Source: Suillus spraguei (Eukaryota > Basidiomycota > Agaricomycetes > Boletales > Suillaceae). From it: 64,000 nt of DNA. The stretch covers positions 186,001 to 250,000 of the forward strand of contig JABCPU010000038.1 in NCBI GenBank assembly GCA_016800925.1. The letters run 5' to 3'. The position numbers and the translations under genes were made by a program. Of this stretch, positions 10,900-20,639 are shown piece by piece (the stretch's first letter is position 1; the number at the start of each line of letters is the position of its first letter). A model generated the notes under the pieces. It made no database searches, was not told the DNA's origin, and saw only the letters and a list, made by a program, of their open reading frames with translations.

Positions 10900-10908
10900 T
10901 ATATAAAG
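10900..10908 (+). promoter_or_regulatory. TATA box of a putative LTR-type promoter
   Basis: TATATAAAG lies downstream of the heptamer array and is followed by a pyrimidine-rich CCACTTTTCCCCTCTGAGC, a plausible start region near 10930. No coding region follows to about 13040 on the plus strand, so this is most likely the U3/R part of a retroelement LTR. I could not fix the LTR ends. Confidence 0.55.
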
Positions 10909-10929
10909 GGACCACTTTTCCCCTCTGAG

Positions 10930-11368
10930 CAATAAGAAACATATTACCATTATTACTGAGTATTGGTGTGAACATCTGAGTGAATATTAGTTTATTTCCT
11001 CACTTTATTTGTCACAGTTAGCTTTAAGACTACATCAAGAGGGTGTACTCTGTTCTGATTCTGCGTCATACTCATCGTGAGTGCCTGAGCAGCAGAGAAG
11101 TTAATTTCAAGGCCACATATTGATTGATTCGATTGTATTTGACTTCTAGTTTGCTCTCCTAGTCGTGAGAATAAGAAGTAGTCAAGATATTATTCTGACA
11201 CATTTCATATTGTTACTTCATTATTATAGCACTGCATCAAGCCAGTTATCGGTTTGGCTACACTTTGTATTTCCGCCATTGCCTTTCTCTGAGTTATTCA
11301 AGTATTACATCAAGCCAGTTAGCAGTAACTATCTTCCTAAGTTCCTGACAATAATTAGCAGATACTAA
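10930..11368. other. Non-coding stretch downstream of the TATA box
   Basis: Probably a transcribed leader or LTR R/U5 region. It contains a duplicated CATCAAGCCAGTTA (about 11238 and 11311). Only short meaningless frames are present. Confidence 0.4.
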
Positions 11369-11540
11369 CCCTGAGATTTTCCCATACAGATCTCTACCCT
11401 TTTAGTCATTGGTAAATTGGCTAGAAAAACTGCAACTCTGTTTCTGCAACCCCCAATGAACACCATATTATCAACCGTTGGTATTTGTCTGAACCATTGA
11501 CCATGGAAGGATTGTGAAATCTGGTGAATTACTTGCCTTT
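11369..11540 (-). repeat. Dispersed repeat, right member of the inverted pair
   Basis: It is the reverse complement of the copy at 5516-5695 (TCTGCAACCCCCAATGAACA here). A weaker partial copy (CAGTGATTCAGACAAATACC) follows at about 11620-11670. No coding function is visible. Confidence 0.6.
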
Positions 11541-13042
11541 TGCATCCTAGTAAGACAACATGCACAGAGTCTTCTTAGATAGATGATCTATAGATAAACA
11601 CCTATATAACCAAATATCTCCATGGTCAGTGATTCAGACAAATACCAATGACTGATAACGTAGTTGTATGTGGGTGGCTGTTTATGTTCCTCAGGCTACA
11701 GTCAGCAAATGAGTCACTTCTGTGAGATACAGCAAACTCTTGGACAATGACAAAGGATTCTCAAAACAACTAAACTTCAAAGAACAAAAACACAGAAGTT
11801 GAACAAGATTCTCGAAACAACTAAACTTTAAAGAAAAACACAGAAGTAACTGGCCAAATCACTCTCTCCAATGGAACACAGGTGTTTTGCAACAACTGTG
11901 CTTCTGCAATTTGTAGGAAGTTACAACAATCACCCTCTCAGACAAGCAGGTAGAATCCCTGGTCAAGACTGATCAGTACTTCAGAGATCTCTAGCTTACT
12001 ATTGAACCTGCTGCCAAGGAACTCACTATGAGTATTAAGCAGATAACAGGAACGGACATCCTTGGATTTCAATACCAAGTCCCCTTTCAATAACTAGAGT
12101 CTATCAGTCAGTGAAGACCTCAACTCAGTATCGCTACTCAGATGTGCAAGATAGAGTGTTGCTATCAACTTCTGAAGTCTCTCCCACTAAGCTACTCTGG
12201 CCTTAGATGGACTAAAGAGACAACACAAATATCAGAAACACAAGGACACTTAGCACCAACAAACTTTGAAAGAGAGAGAGAGACCAGTAATCAAAGAAAA
12301 AGAAGAAAAGAGAAAGATTCAAAAGAAACAGAAGCAAGGAAACAGACGACAGAGAAAGAAAAACAGAGAGGAAGATGATGAAAGACACTAGCATGAATTT
12401 GTCAAAGAAAAAACATTTGTTGTCTTGCTGGTTGTCAGACACAGTGAGCTCAAGGTAGTGCTATCTCACAGAGTAGACTTCCAATCTTACTGTTGTTGAC
12501 AATGTTCTTGACAGTGTGCTGATAGTGCTGGTCACACTTCACTCTCAGTTATATTTTCTGAGGGGGAGAAAATTTCTCTTTTATTGACAAAAAGGTGGGT
12601 CTTATATAGACAAAATGAATGGCTATGCTACTGTTTTCCCACATTTTGTAGGGGTGCTAACCTACCCTATTTATTGAATATTGTCATAGTTGATTTGTAA
12701 TATGCTCAAGGGTGTGAGAAGAAGTCATGTGGGATATCAATGGCTATGCATAAATTTGAGATCAGGTGACTATTAGTGGCTATCCTAGGAGGAATATCAA
12801 TTATGTAATATTTGAAGCATAAATTTGCACTTTTTATAGATGCATAGAAATGACACGAGTTAATCATAGTGGGTTTCATGGGTTTCTCTGCAGGGTGACT
12901 TTATGTAATTATTTTGTCGGGGTCACCTGACATCTGCGGGAATCTTATGAAATAGTTTCTGTAGCCAAACATACATAAACACACCCACACGCTTGTACGA
13001 TACATGCCCTCCTTATTAGGATACGCCGTTATATTCTCACGG
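11541..13042. other. Non-coding, probably decayed LTR-element sequence
   Basis: It includes two near-identical neighbouring segments of ACAACTAAACTTCAAAGAA type (about 11765 and 11817) and a purine-rich tract at about 12268-12380 (GAGAGAGAGAGACC.., AAAGAAAAAGAAGAAAAGAG). On the minus strand there is a TATATAAG at 12601-12608 followed by an AATAAA at about 12580, an arrangement seen in LTRs. No convincing gene is present. Confidence 0.45.
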
Positions 13043-14119
13043 TTACTTGATCTGTGCGCACATAAGAGTGTATGCCAATGTTGGGAGATCAGGAGTAGTT
13101 GCTCGTTCAGCAACCGCGAGGAGTTCATCAGAGGAGGAAGGGGACGTTATGCCGAAGTCCTTTACTAAGACTGGCGAAACAGGGTCCATTGGACCAAATG
13201 ATGCTGGGATGGACATGGGAGGATGAATATGGAGGTCGCAAAGTCGAGGACCAAGTGCCACCAACTCAGCAACAGAAACTCCTAATATTTTCGCAGCTTC
13301 ACACTGCTCATCCATACAAGGTTCGTACAACCATGCGGGGTGATCGTGGGAAACTATGACAGGGGGCGATGAAGCTGGTCGCTCAACAGGGGATGGAGTT
13401 CGTGGGGAAGCAAGGTTCATTTGAGTTTGCTGTAGATCAACGATAACTTCTTCGACTAAATTTCTGGCCATTCTTGTTTCAGCAACTGATTGCTGGATAG
13501 TTTCGACGACTGCATTGGTGAGCTGTCCAATCTCCTGGACAGCAGTATATAAGCCAGCAAAGGCATCGATATTAGAATAAATGCGCAAAGGAGGAGGTGA
13601 AGGGACTGGAAGTGGATCTACATTTCTTTGCAGAGAGGGAGGTTGAGCAACACCTGCTCGGCGTTCAGCCATGATGTGAATAGCTTCTTCAACATTACTC
13701 TTAAAAGAACAGGGAAGCAACAGCATAGCGTAAGAACGAATGCGTTTCTGTATAGGTAAGATGCACTGACAATACGTGATTTCTGTAGTTTCATTGATGG
13801 TAGTTTCGATGAGGGCAGCGGTGCGGATGATGTTGACGAGAAGTAAAGCTGGGAAGGCACCTCTTTTGGTAAGGATTCTCTCAATTTCAAGAGCATGTCC
13901 TTTGCATAGAAGGGTGGCTTCAATATAGGAGGTGTTGTTGATTTCGGTGGCAAGGGTTCCGTAGTTTTCTGCATCGGAATCAGAGTCATTGTTGGCAATA
14001 GTGACAGGGGTGATGTATGCAGTGGGAAAGGACATTTCGAAAGTTGTTAGTTGATCAAGTGCTTGTGTGATTTGATTCACTGAAGAATAATCAGAGGGAG
14101 TGTTGCTTCTTATAAACAT
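13043..14119 (-). CDS. Extra ORF (ORF3) downstream of gypsy B pol, unknown function
   Basis: 358 uninterrupted codons. The ATG at 14119 lies inside the last codons of pol: the pol frame runs through it and ends at TGA 14093-14091, so the two overlap by about 29 nt in different frames. The protein has a helical, Thr/Ile-rich N-terminal half, a central helical segment ([34 protein letters not shown] given as the region around residues 185-225), Pro/Ser-rich linkers ([24 protein letters not shown]) and a C-terminal part with [20 protein letters not shown] recognise no domain. It is not an obvious env: there is no clear signal peptide or hydrophobic anchor. It stays open while pol has collected several stops. 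Confidence 0.6.
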   Translation of the reverse strand: MFIRSNTPSDYSSVNQITQALDQLTTFEMSFPTAYITPVTIANNDSDSDAENYGTLATEINNTSYIEATLLCKGHALEIERILTKRGAFPALLLVNIIRTAALIETTINETTEITYCQCILPIQKRIRSYAMLLLPCSFKSNVEEAIHIMAERRAGVAQPPSLQRNVDPLPVPSPPPLRIYSNIDAFAGLYTAVQEIGQLTNAVVETIQQSVAETRMARNLVEEVIVDLQQTQMNLASPRTPSPVERPASSPPVIVSHDHPAWLYEPCMDEQCEAAKILGVSVAELVALGPRLCDLHIHPPMSIPASFGPMDPVSPVLVKDFGITSPSSSDELLAVAERATTPDLPTLAYTLMCAQIK

Positions 14120-17100
14120 TCAGGATTCGAGTGGAGTTCTTCAAGTTCTTTTCTGGGAGCCACTCATTATCTCCCGATGAATATCCTTTCCAGGAAACAA
14201 GATAGTGTCAGCGAATGCCAGTTGCTTTGTGAGAAAGAATTGCCTCTACTTCATATTCTTCTTCTTCTTTGATAATGTCAGGTGGTGGTTCGAGGAAGTT
14301 TGGGCCGTGTATGTCTGTTTTGCTGTAGAATGATAAGACAGAAGCATGGAAAGTGGGATGAATTTTCCATTGTGGAGGGAGTTTGAGCATGAATGTGATG
14401 GGCGATAAGACATCGATGATCGGGAAAGGTCCGTATCGTTTCAGTGCAAGTTTCCGTGATGGGAGTTTGAGTCTAAGATTAGTAGCGGATAGCCAGACCT
14501 TATCTCCGATCTTCCATGGAGTGTACTTCTCTCCTCGGAATCGTTCGGCCATTGTTTGCATCGCAATGTTATGGCAGGCGATTGCTTCTTCTCTTATCTT
14601 CTGCAGGGATCGTGCTCGATCTTCTGCTGCAGGGACAGATGAGTCAGGAATCAGGTGAGGGATGGTGCATAGTTCATATCCCATCATCAGATAGAAAGGT
14701 GATGCATTTCTTGCATCATGTTTTCGGTGGTTGTGGACAAATTTGGCGATTGGTAGATGTTCTACCCAATCTTCAGGATTATTGCGGCAATAGATGTGCA
14801 AGTACGTTTCTAGTTCTTGATTGAGCCTCTCAGTTTGACCATCAGTCTGAGGGTGATAAGCCATAGATGGGGTGATGATGTAGTCAAGAAGTTGGGCAAG
14901 TTCCTTGGAGAAGCGAGATAGGAATTGTGGGCCTCGATCCAAGATGACTTTGTCATGGAGTCCAAATCGACGGTAGACGTGTTTCAAGAATAGTTTAGCA
15001 ATGCCCTCAGAAGTGACGGTTTTCAGACAAGGGATAATAATTACCCCCTTCATAAGGCCATGGTCTACCATGACCATAATACTGTCAAAGCCTCCAGAGA
15101 CAGGGAGGTCAGTGATAAGATCAACAGAGACCTGAGAGAAAGGTCGAGTCGCAGATGAGGGGATCGGGGCAAACGGAGGTCGAATGGGATGCGTATCCAC
15201 TTTCATTTGCTGACAAAGGGCGCAACCCTCTACATATTTCCGAATATAAGAGCCCATAGCAGGCCACCAGGCTTCACGTTTGACGAGTTCTTCAGTTTTG
15301 AATCTACCGGGATGTCCCATGGTGGGATGATCATGATACCTTTTCAGGATATCGGGACAATGTGCTGGAGGAATGTAGGCACAATTCTTAAAATAGAGGA
15401 CGTTCTCCTCAATTTTCCAATCAGAGAGTGCCAACTTCATAGGGGGAAGACACACGCCATCAAGGGCATCGGATGTGGTCTTGAAGACAGGGTCGTCGAG
15501 GGGGTCAGAGGATGATAAAACATCCTTCAGGTCGGTGTCAATAAGACGAACGAATAGAGCGTCAGGGAGGAGGGTCTGGTCCTTGTTATTGTCTTTGCCG
15601 GAGTCATAGTCGGGTTGGCGAGATAGTGCATCAGGTACTGCCAATTTAGTACCTGCAATGTGATGCAGTTCAATGTCATAAATAGACAAAATTAGTTGCC
15701 AACATGCTTGGCGACAAGTAAGTTTCTGTGCACTTCTAAAGTACAGAAGATTCTTGTGGTCGGTGAATACCAGGACGGGGTGCGGGTTTCCTTCAAGATA
15801 GTGACGCCATTCATTCAATGCCCAGATCATGGCAAGGAGTTCCCGATCAAAGATCTGGTAATTGTGTTCTGCAGGGTTCAAGGACTGTGAGAGATATGCG
15901 CATTGGTGATAAACACCATTCTCATCGGTCTGCAAGAGAACTCCGCCAGTTGCTACAAGCGAAGCGTCGGTAGCAATAGCAAATTGTCGGGAAGGATCAG
16001 GGTTACGGAGTACCAGTTGGGATGTGAAGTGTTGTTTCAGCTTGTCGAAGGTGTCCATACATTCGGTTGACCAATCAAAGGCCTTATCTTTCTTTGTTAA
16101 TTTGATAAGGGGTCGGGCGATGTCAGAGTAGTGGTAAATGAACGTGCAGTAGAAGTTGCAAAAACCAAGGAATGACCAGACTTCTTTTACAGATTTCGGT
16201 GTTGGCCATTCAGTGATTCCCTTGGTTTTGGCAGTATCCATAGCAACTTGTCTGGGGTGAATCATCATTCCGAGGTATTCCACTTCTTCTGCATCGAAGG
16301 TGCATTTCTCCAGTTTCAGGAACAAATGTTCCTTTCATATTTTCATCAAAACCCATCTGGTTCATTTGCGGTGTTCTGCCATTGTTGTAGAGAAAATCAG
16401 GATATCGTCCATGTAGATAACCATCCATCCTTCATTGATTTCCTGTTGGAAGGTACAATTCATGTATGCTTGGAAAGTTGCTGGGGAATTACAGAGGCCA
16501 AAGAACATGACGTTCGGTTCGAAGAGGCCGAATTCCGTGGTAAATGCTGCTTTCCAGCGATCATCGGGATGGATGCAAATATTGTTATAACCGGACCGGA
16601 TATCCATTTTTGTAAAGAACTGTGCGTTGTGAAGACATGTGACAAGGGAGATAGGGAGTGGGAGCAGATAGGCATTCTTGACTGTCCAATCATTGATGTA
16701 GTGATAATCTTGACAGGGACGCAATTCTCCACTCTTCTTTCCCACAAAGAAGAAGCCACTAGCTTGGGGTGACTTCGTGTTACGAACTGGGATGGCGTCA
16801 CCAGCGACAGTGAAAAGACACAGACAGTCTGCTGGGAAGTTCTACTATGTCCAGAAGAGGACAAGGTGAGAGTACAAGGAACGCGTTCCAAGTACTATCA
16901 AAGGTTCAGCCTCAAAGACAAGTCTAAGAGGTTCTACGAGAATAGAGACTAAGACTAAGGAGTGCTTAGACTTAGAGACAATTCAAGACGACTTAGGTTG
17001 GAGACCTAAGTGAAGGATGTTCCAGGTAAAACCCAGTAAGATTAAAGTAAAGTATCAAGTGTAATACAACATGCTTAAATAGGTCAATATGTGCGCACGG

Positions 17101-18714
17101 ACCAAGAGAGACGTGAGAACATAAGTGCGTATCCAAAGAAGGAAGGCAACTATAGTACAGATGCATTGAGCATATGAGTCAGAATCTCATTATGTAACAT
17201 TATGTAAAGGAGACAAAGAGAAAATGAATAGGGGTATGTACAACTGTAACACTTCGATTCTGAGATGAAGCCTTTCGCAATGTTTTCATCAATGAACGTT
17301 TTGACGGCAGCACGTTCTTTCTCTGATAGCGGGTAAACCTTAGATGTGCGAGGAATAAAACCGGGTTTAGTATCGATCCGATGATCAATACCAGGGTGTT
17401 CAGGGGGTAGTTTGTTTAGTCTGTCTTTAGCAAAGACGTCCACAAAGTCGTGCAAGTATTCCAGGACCAATTCTTCAAAGGATTTCTTTTTCTTCTCCTT
17501 CTCATCTGTAGTGAATTCCTGAGCTTTATTGCTGTATTTCGGAGGAGGAAGGGAGTTTGTGGAATAGTTGGGGGGTTGTTCAAGTCGGGAAGTTCCATCA
17601 CATGTGAGAGGCATATCCATGGATACTTCTTCGATGATTCTCATGCTAACTCCATCCGTATCGTATTCCACAAGGAATTCTCCTTCTCCAAGCTCATAAG
17701 AGGAAATCTCTCATACTTCTGGCGCATGCCAGACATCTTGCATGGTGTTGAATTGATCATCATCCTCTGTTGGGATCAACGAGGGCATGGGTTCTTCTTC
17801 ATCGGGATTTCTTCAATTGAAACTGAAGGAGTTTGGGGAGTTTTTTGGGGAACATAGAACTTGGATAGTTTCGGTACGTTTGTATCTCGTCCAGGGATTT
17901 CTTCTTCCGCTTTTCTTTTCCCATACTTCTGTTCTTCTATTGGCCATTGCTCAATAGGTTCTGGTCTGGTCCGATACTCAGGCTCAGATTCGTTCTTCTG
18001 CTTTTCTGCGCGGGGAATTGGTGATACTGCTCACGGCAGTTGTACGCGGGGAATGGGGTTTGTAGTACGTGGCATTCGTACTTCAGGTTCCGGGTCTTTT
18101 GGAACATCAGGAACATCAGTAGGAGAGGCAACGAGGGATCTCAGAAGTTGTGAATTTTGCCATTTCTTGGGATGGTGACGGAAAGCTGGAGGCAGCCCGT
18201 TCTTCTTCCGATCAGTATCTATATCGATTTTAATTTCATCAGATTTCATTGTTCGAGGGAGGACGAGTGTTTCAGCGGCCCAATCTATACTCGGGTTCAT
18301 TGCGCATAACCACGGAATTCCCAGGAGGATTTGATCTCTTCATCCTAGTTTAGCGATATTGAATTTTCCATACATGGTTCGTTCGTCAATTTTGACCACT
18401 AGGAGACAGTAGTGCGTGATCAGCCCTCCTTTCATAAGAGTTCCATCTGCCGTAGTAACTCGAAATGGTGTTTTGAGTTTTCATCATGTGATTTGATGGA
18501 GTTTCACAAACTCCTCGGAAATGAATGTTCCTGCTGCACCCGAATCAATGACAGCGGTGGTGTCGATGGATTTTAAGCATGTACGTGAGTGAAGGGTGAT
18601 GGGAACACAAAGTTCTTTTCTTTCACCTACAGCATGTACAAGCCTTAGTAATACATTGGGAGAACCATACGTTGAATCTTTGTTTCTCCAATTTAAAAAT
18701 CCTCTACAAGCCAT
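14091..18714 (-). pseudogene. Ty3/gypsy element B pol (protease, RT, RNase H, integrase, chromodomain), decayed
   Basis: Read leftward: retropepsin AVIDSGAAGTFISEEFV (18714-18484); protease tail (to 18031); spacer and RT N terminus (17671-17252); inserted LTR1 (16778-17251); RT with YMDDILIF (16745-16362); RNase H (FAIATDASLVATGGVLL, DRELLAMIWALNEW); integrase HHCC finger (YHDHPTMGHPG, CALCQQMK) and core (SVDLITDLP, DRGPQFLS, PQTDGQTERLNQE). A chromodomain-like end [16 protein letters not shown] follows, making it a chromovirus. In-frame TGA stops occur at 17711-17713, 18340-18342, 14208-14210, two near 16330-16355 and others. At 17711 and 18340 copy A has CGA at the same codon. Apart from these TGA codons and the LTR the RT-to-chromodomain frame is continuous. 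Confidence 0.9.
16778..17251 (-). mobile_element. LTR1 copy 2, solo LTR inside gypsy B reverse transcriptase
   Basis: 474 bp, TGTTACGAACTGGG to CAACTGTAACA, flanked by the perfect 5-bp duplication CTTCG (16773-16777 and 17252-17256). It splits RT between GFISESK and SPQASGFFFVGKKSG. Deleting it with one CTTCG restores the reading frame. Confidence 0.92.
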
Positions 18715-19534
18715 CTCATGGTTTCTTCTTCTTCTTCATCTTTAACCTTGGTTTGACGAAGCGGAGTTTTCTTCTTTCTTTCAGGACAGTTGTGAATATG
18801 GTGTCCAGTTTTCTTGCATCCGAAGCATTGTCCTCTTTTCATACATTCGGATCTTTCCGTATCAGAGATCCGATCTACGACCATTGTGTTTGAATCACGA
18901 TTGGGTGAGTAACGCGCATTTTCATAGTTCTTCTTCTTCTGCTGTGGAGCATGACGTGCTCGTAACGCTAGAAGGCGGTGGTGGGAGTTGTCAATGGAAA
19001 CACATTGCAATACAACATTACGGAATATCTCTGAGACATTTCATTTCCTGGCACGAAAAGCTTGGTTAGGATACCTAAGTTGAGGCCATCTTGGAAGAAT
19101 TGAATCTTTGTGGCATCATTGGTGATGTGGGCCTTGGCTGCAAGTGCCTCAAAGTCAGCAATATAAGTATGAAGATCGCCGCTTCCTTGTTTGAGGTCCC
19201 TGAGCTTCGTTAATGCGGTCCCTCTGGTATCCACTGGTTTGAAAGCTTCATTGAAGCTTTTCATAAAATCATTCAATGTCCTGTAACTGACCTTTTGTCC
19301 AGAGGAATCGGTTGACTGAGCGTGAGCAAGGAATTGTTCTTTCCAAGATTTGGCGTTCTTCTCGGTCATGAAGGATGTAATGAAAATGATTTTCTGCTTG
19401 TCAGTGGTGTAGAGCTTTTCGTTGATATCAAAGCATAGATTGCATGATTGGATGAATTCTAGAGAGTTGTCGCGATCTCCATCAAAACCGGTCGGAAGAC
19501 CAATTTTGTATTCAAATTCTTTGGTGGTCGTCAT
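18693..19534 (-). pseudogene. Gypsy B gag with zinc knuckle
   Basis: It opens MTTTKEFEYKIGLPTGFDGD at 19534 and runs through the capsid-like part (FINSFMTEKNAKSWKEQFL region, LGILTKLFVPG). A frameshift near 19040-19055 follows, with the frame resuming at EIFRNVVLQCVSIDNSHH. The nucleocapsid part has CFGCKKTGHHIHNC and a basic tail. Gag closes at TAA 18695-18693. The protease/pol frame is already open across this stop in the -1 frame, and the junction reads GGATTTTTAAAT. That suggests a -1 frameshift for Gag-Pol in the living ancestor. Confidence 0.82.
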
Positions 19535-19662
19535 GATGGTTTTGTCTGGTGAGTGATACTTTCTCGGTGCCTACATGCGCTGTCTTGCTGTCCATTAGGG
19601 CTTTATCAGGGTTCAGGGTCGAAGACTGGGTAGTCGACGATATCAGGTGGACTTTAATCTTT

Positions 19663-20137
19663 TGTTACGAACTGGGATGGTGTCACCAGCGACAGTGAAA
19701 AGACACAGACGGTCTGCTGGGAAGTTCTACAATGTCCAGAAGAGGACAAAGTGAAAGTACAAGGAATGCGTTCCGAGTACTATCAAGGGTTCGGCCTCAA
19801 AGACACGTCTAAGAGGTTCTACGAGAATAGAGACTAAGGCTAAGGAGTGCTTAGACTTAGAGACGATTCAAGACGACTTAGGTTGGAGACCTAAGTGAAG
19901 GATGTTCCAGGTAAAACCCAGTAAGATTAAAGTAAGGTATACAAGCATAATACAATGTGCTTAAATAGGTCAATATGTGCCCACGGACCAAGAGAGACGT
20001 GAGAACATAAGTGCATATCCAAAGAAGGAAGGCAACTATAGTACAGATGCGTTGAGCATATGAGTCAGAGTCATGTTATGTAATATACAAAGTAAAAGGA
20101 GATTAGAAAATGAATAGGGGCACGTATGATTGTAACA
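19663..20137 (-). mobile_element. LTR1 copy 3, probable 5' LTR of gypsy B
   Basis: 475 bp of the LTR1 family ending GATTGTAACA. Unlike copies 1 and 2 it has no matching flanks (TCTTT left, AGTGG right). It lies about 130 bp before the gag start of element B in the right orientation, so it is most simply the element's own 5' LTR. No LTR1 copy is found between 9169 and 13042, so the 3' LTR is lost. No textbook TGGTATCAGAG primer site is seen behind it. Confidence 0.7.
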
Positions 20138-20560
20138 AGTGGAGGTACAGGCGAGAGCAGACCCAAGCAGATAAGCTCAGGCAAGTGAAAATGAGTGCAG
20201 GCAAGCGGACGAATATAGAGGAGTCCAGACAACTACAGATGAGTCCAGACGAGGCTATGTGAGTCTAAATGAGCATATGCAAGCACAGACAAATACAGAT
20301 GAGTCCATGCGAGTCCAAATGAGCATAGGCAAGCACAAACGAATACAGGCAAGTCCAAACATAGACAAATCCAGGCAAATCCAAATGAGCACAAGGAAGC
20401 ATAAATGAATGCAAGTGAGTTCAGAAAGTCCAGAAGAGTGCAGGAATGTTCTGAGAAATGGAAGCCTTGGAAGTAGAGCATGGTGGTCTGGCTTTCCATA
20501 CTAGCAGTAAGTGTGGTTTGATGTGCACTTACTGTTTGGCAGTGGCACACATTTCCCCAA
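20138..20560. repeat. Degenerate minisatellite-like array
   Basis: Imperfect repeats built from GAGTCCA, AATGAGCA, CAAGCACA and AATACAG-type words recur about every 20-30 bp (e.g. GAGTCCAAATGAGCATAGGC). The long frame on the minus strand is only an echo of this array, with repeated CLCSFGLAWTHL-like text, and is not called as a gene. Confidence 0.6.
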
Positions 20561-20639
20561 ATATTTGTAAGCACATTTGGCAGTACCCGCATGTGTAACA
20601 AGTACTCAACACTCCAACCCATACCCGTACCCGTGAACC

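Noticed and set aside
12142..12442. Charged plus-strand frame and hydrophobic minus-strand frame
   Set aside because: Both are products of the purine-rich tract at 12268-12380.
13043..14119. ORF3 as a retroviral-type envelope gene
   Set aside because: No signal peptide, hydrophobic anchor, cleavage site or cysteine pattern visible.
16330..16362. Apparent frameshift between two RT reading frames of gypsy B
   Set aside because: On inspection the frame is the same on both sides; two TGA codons, at places where Arg is plausible, separate the pieces.
19663..20137. LTR1 copy 3 as another solo insertion
   Set aside because: Its flanks TCTTT and AGTGG do not match, while its place before gag of gypsy B fits a 5' LTR.
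20233..20622. 129-codon frame with repeated SLAFIYASLCSFGFAWICL-like text
   Set aside because: It is the translation of a degenerate tandem repeat; similar text arises in other frames.
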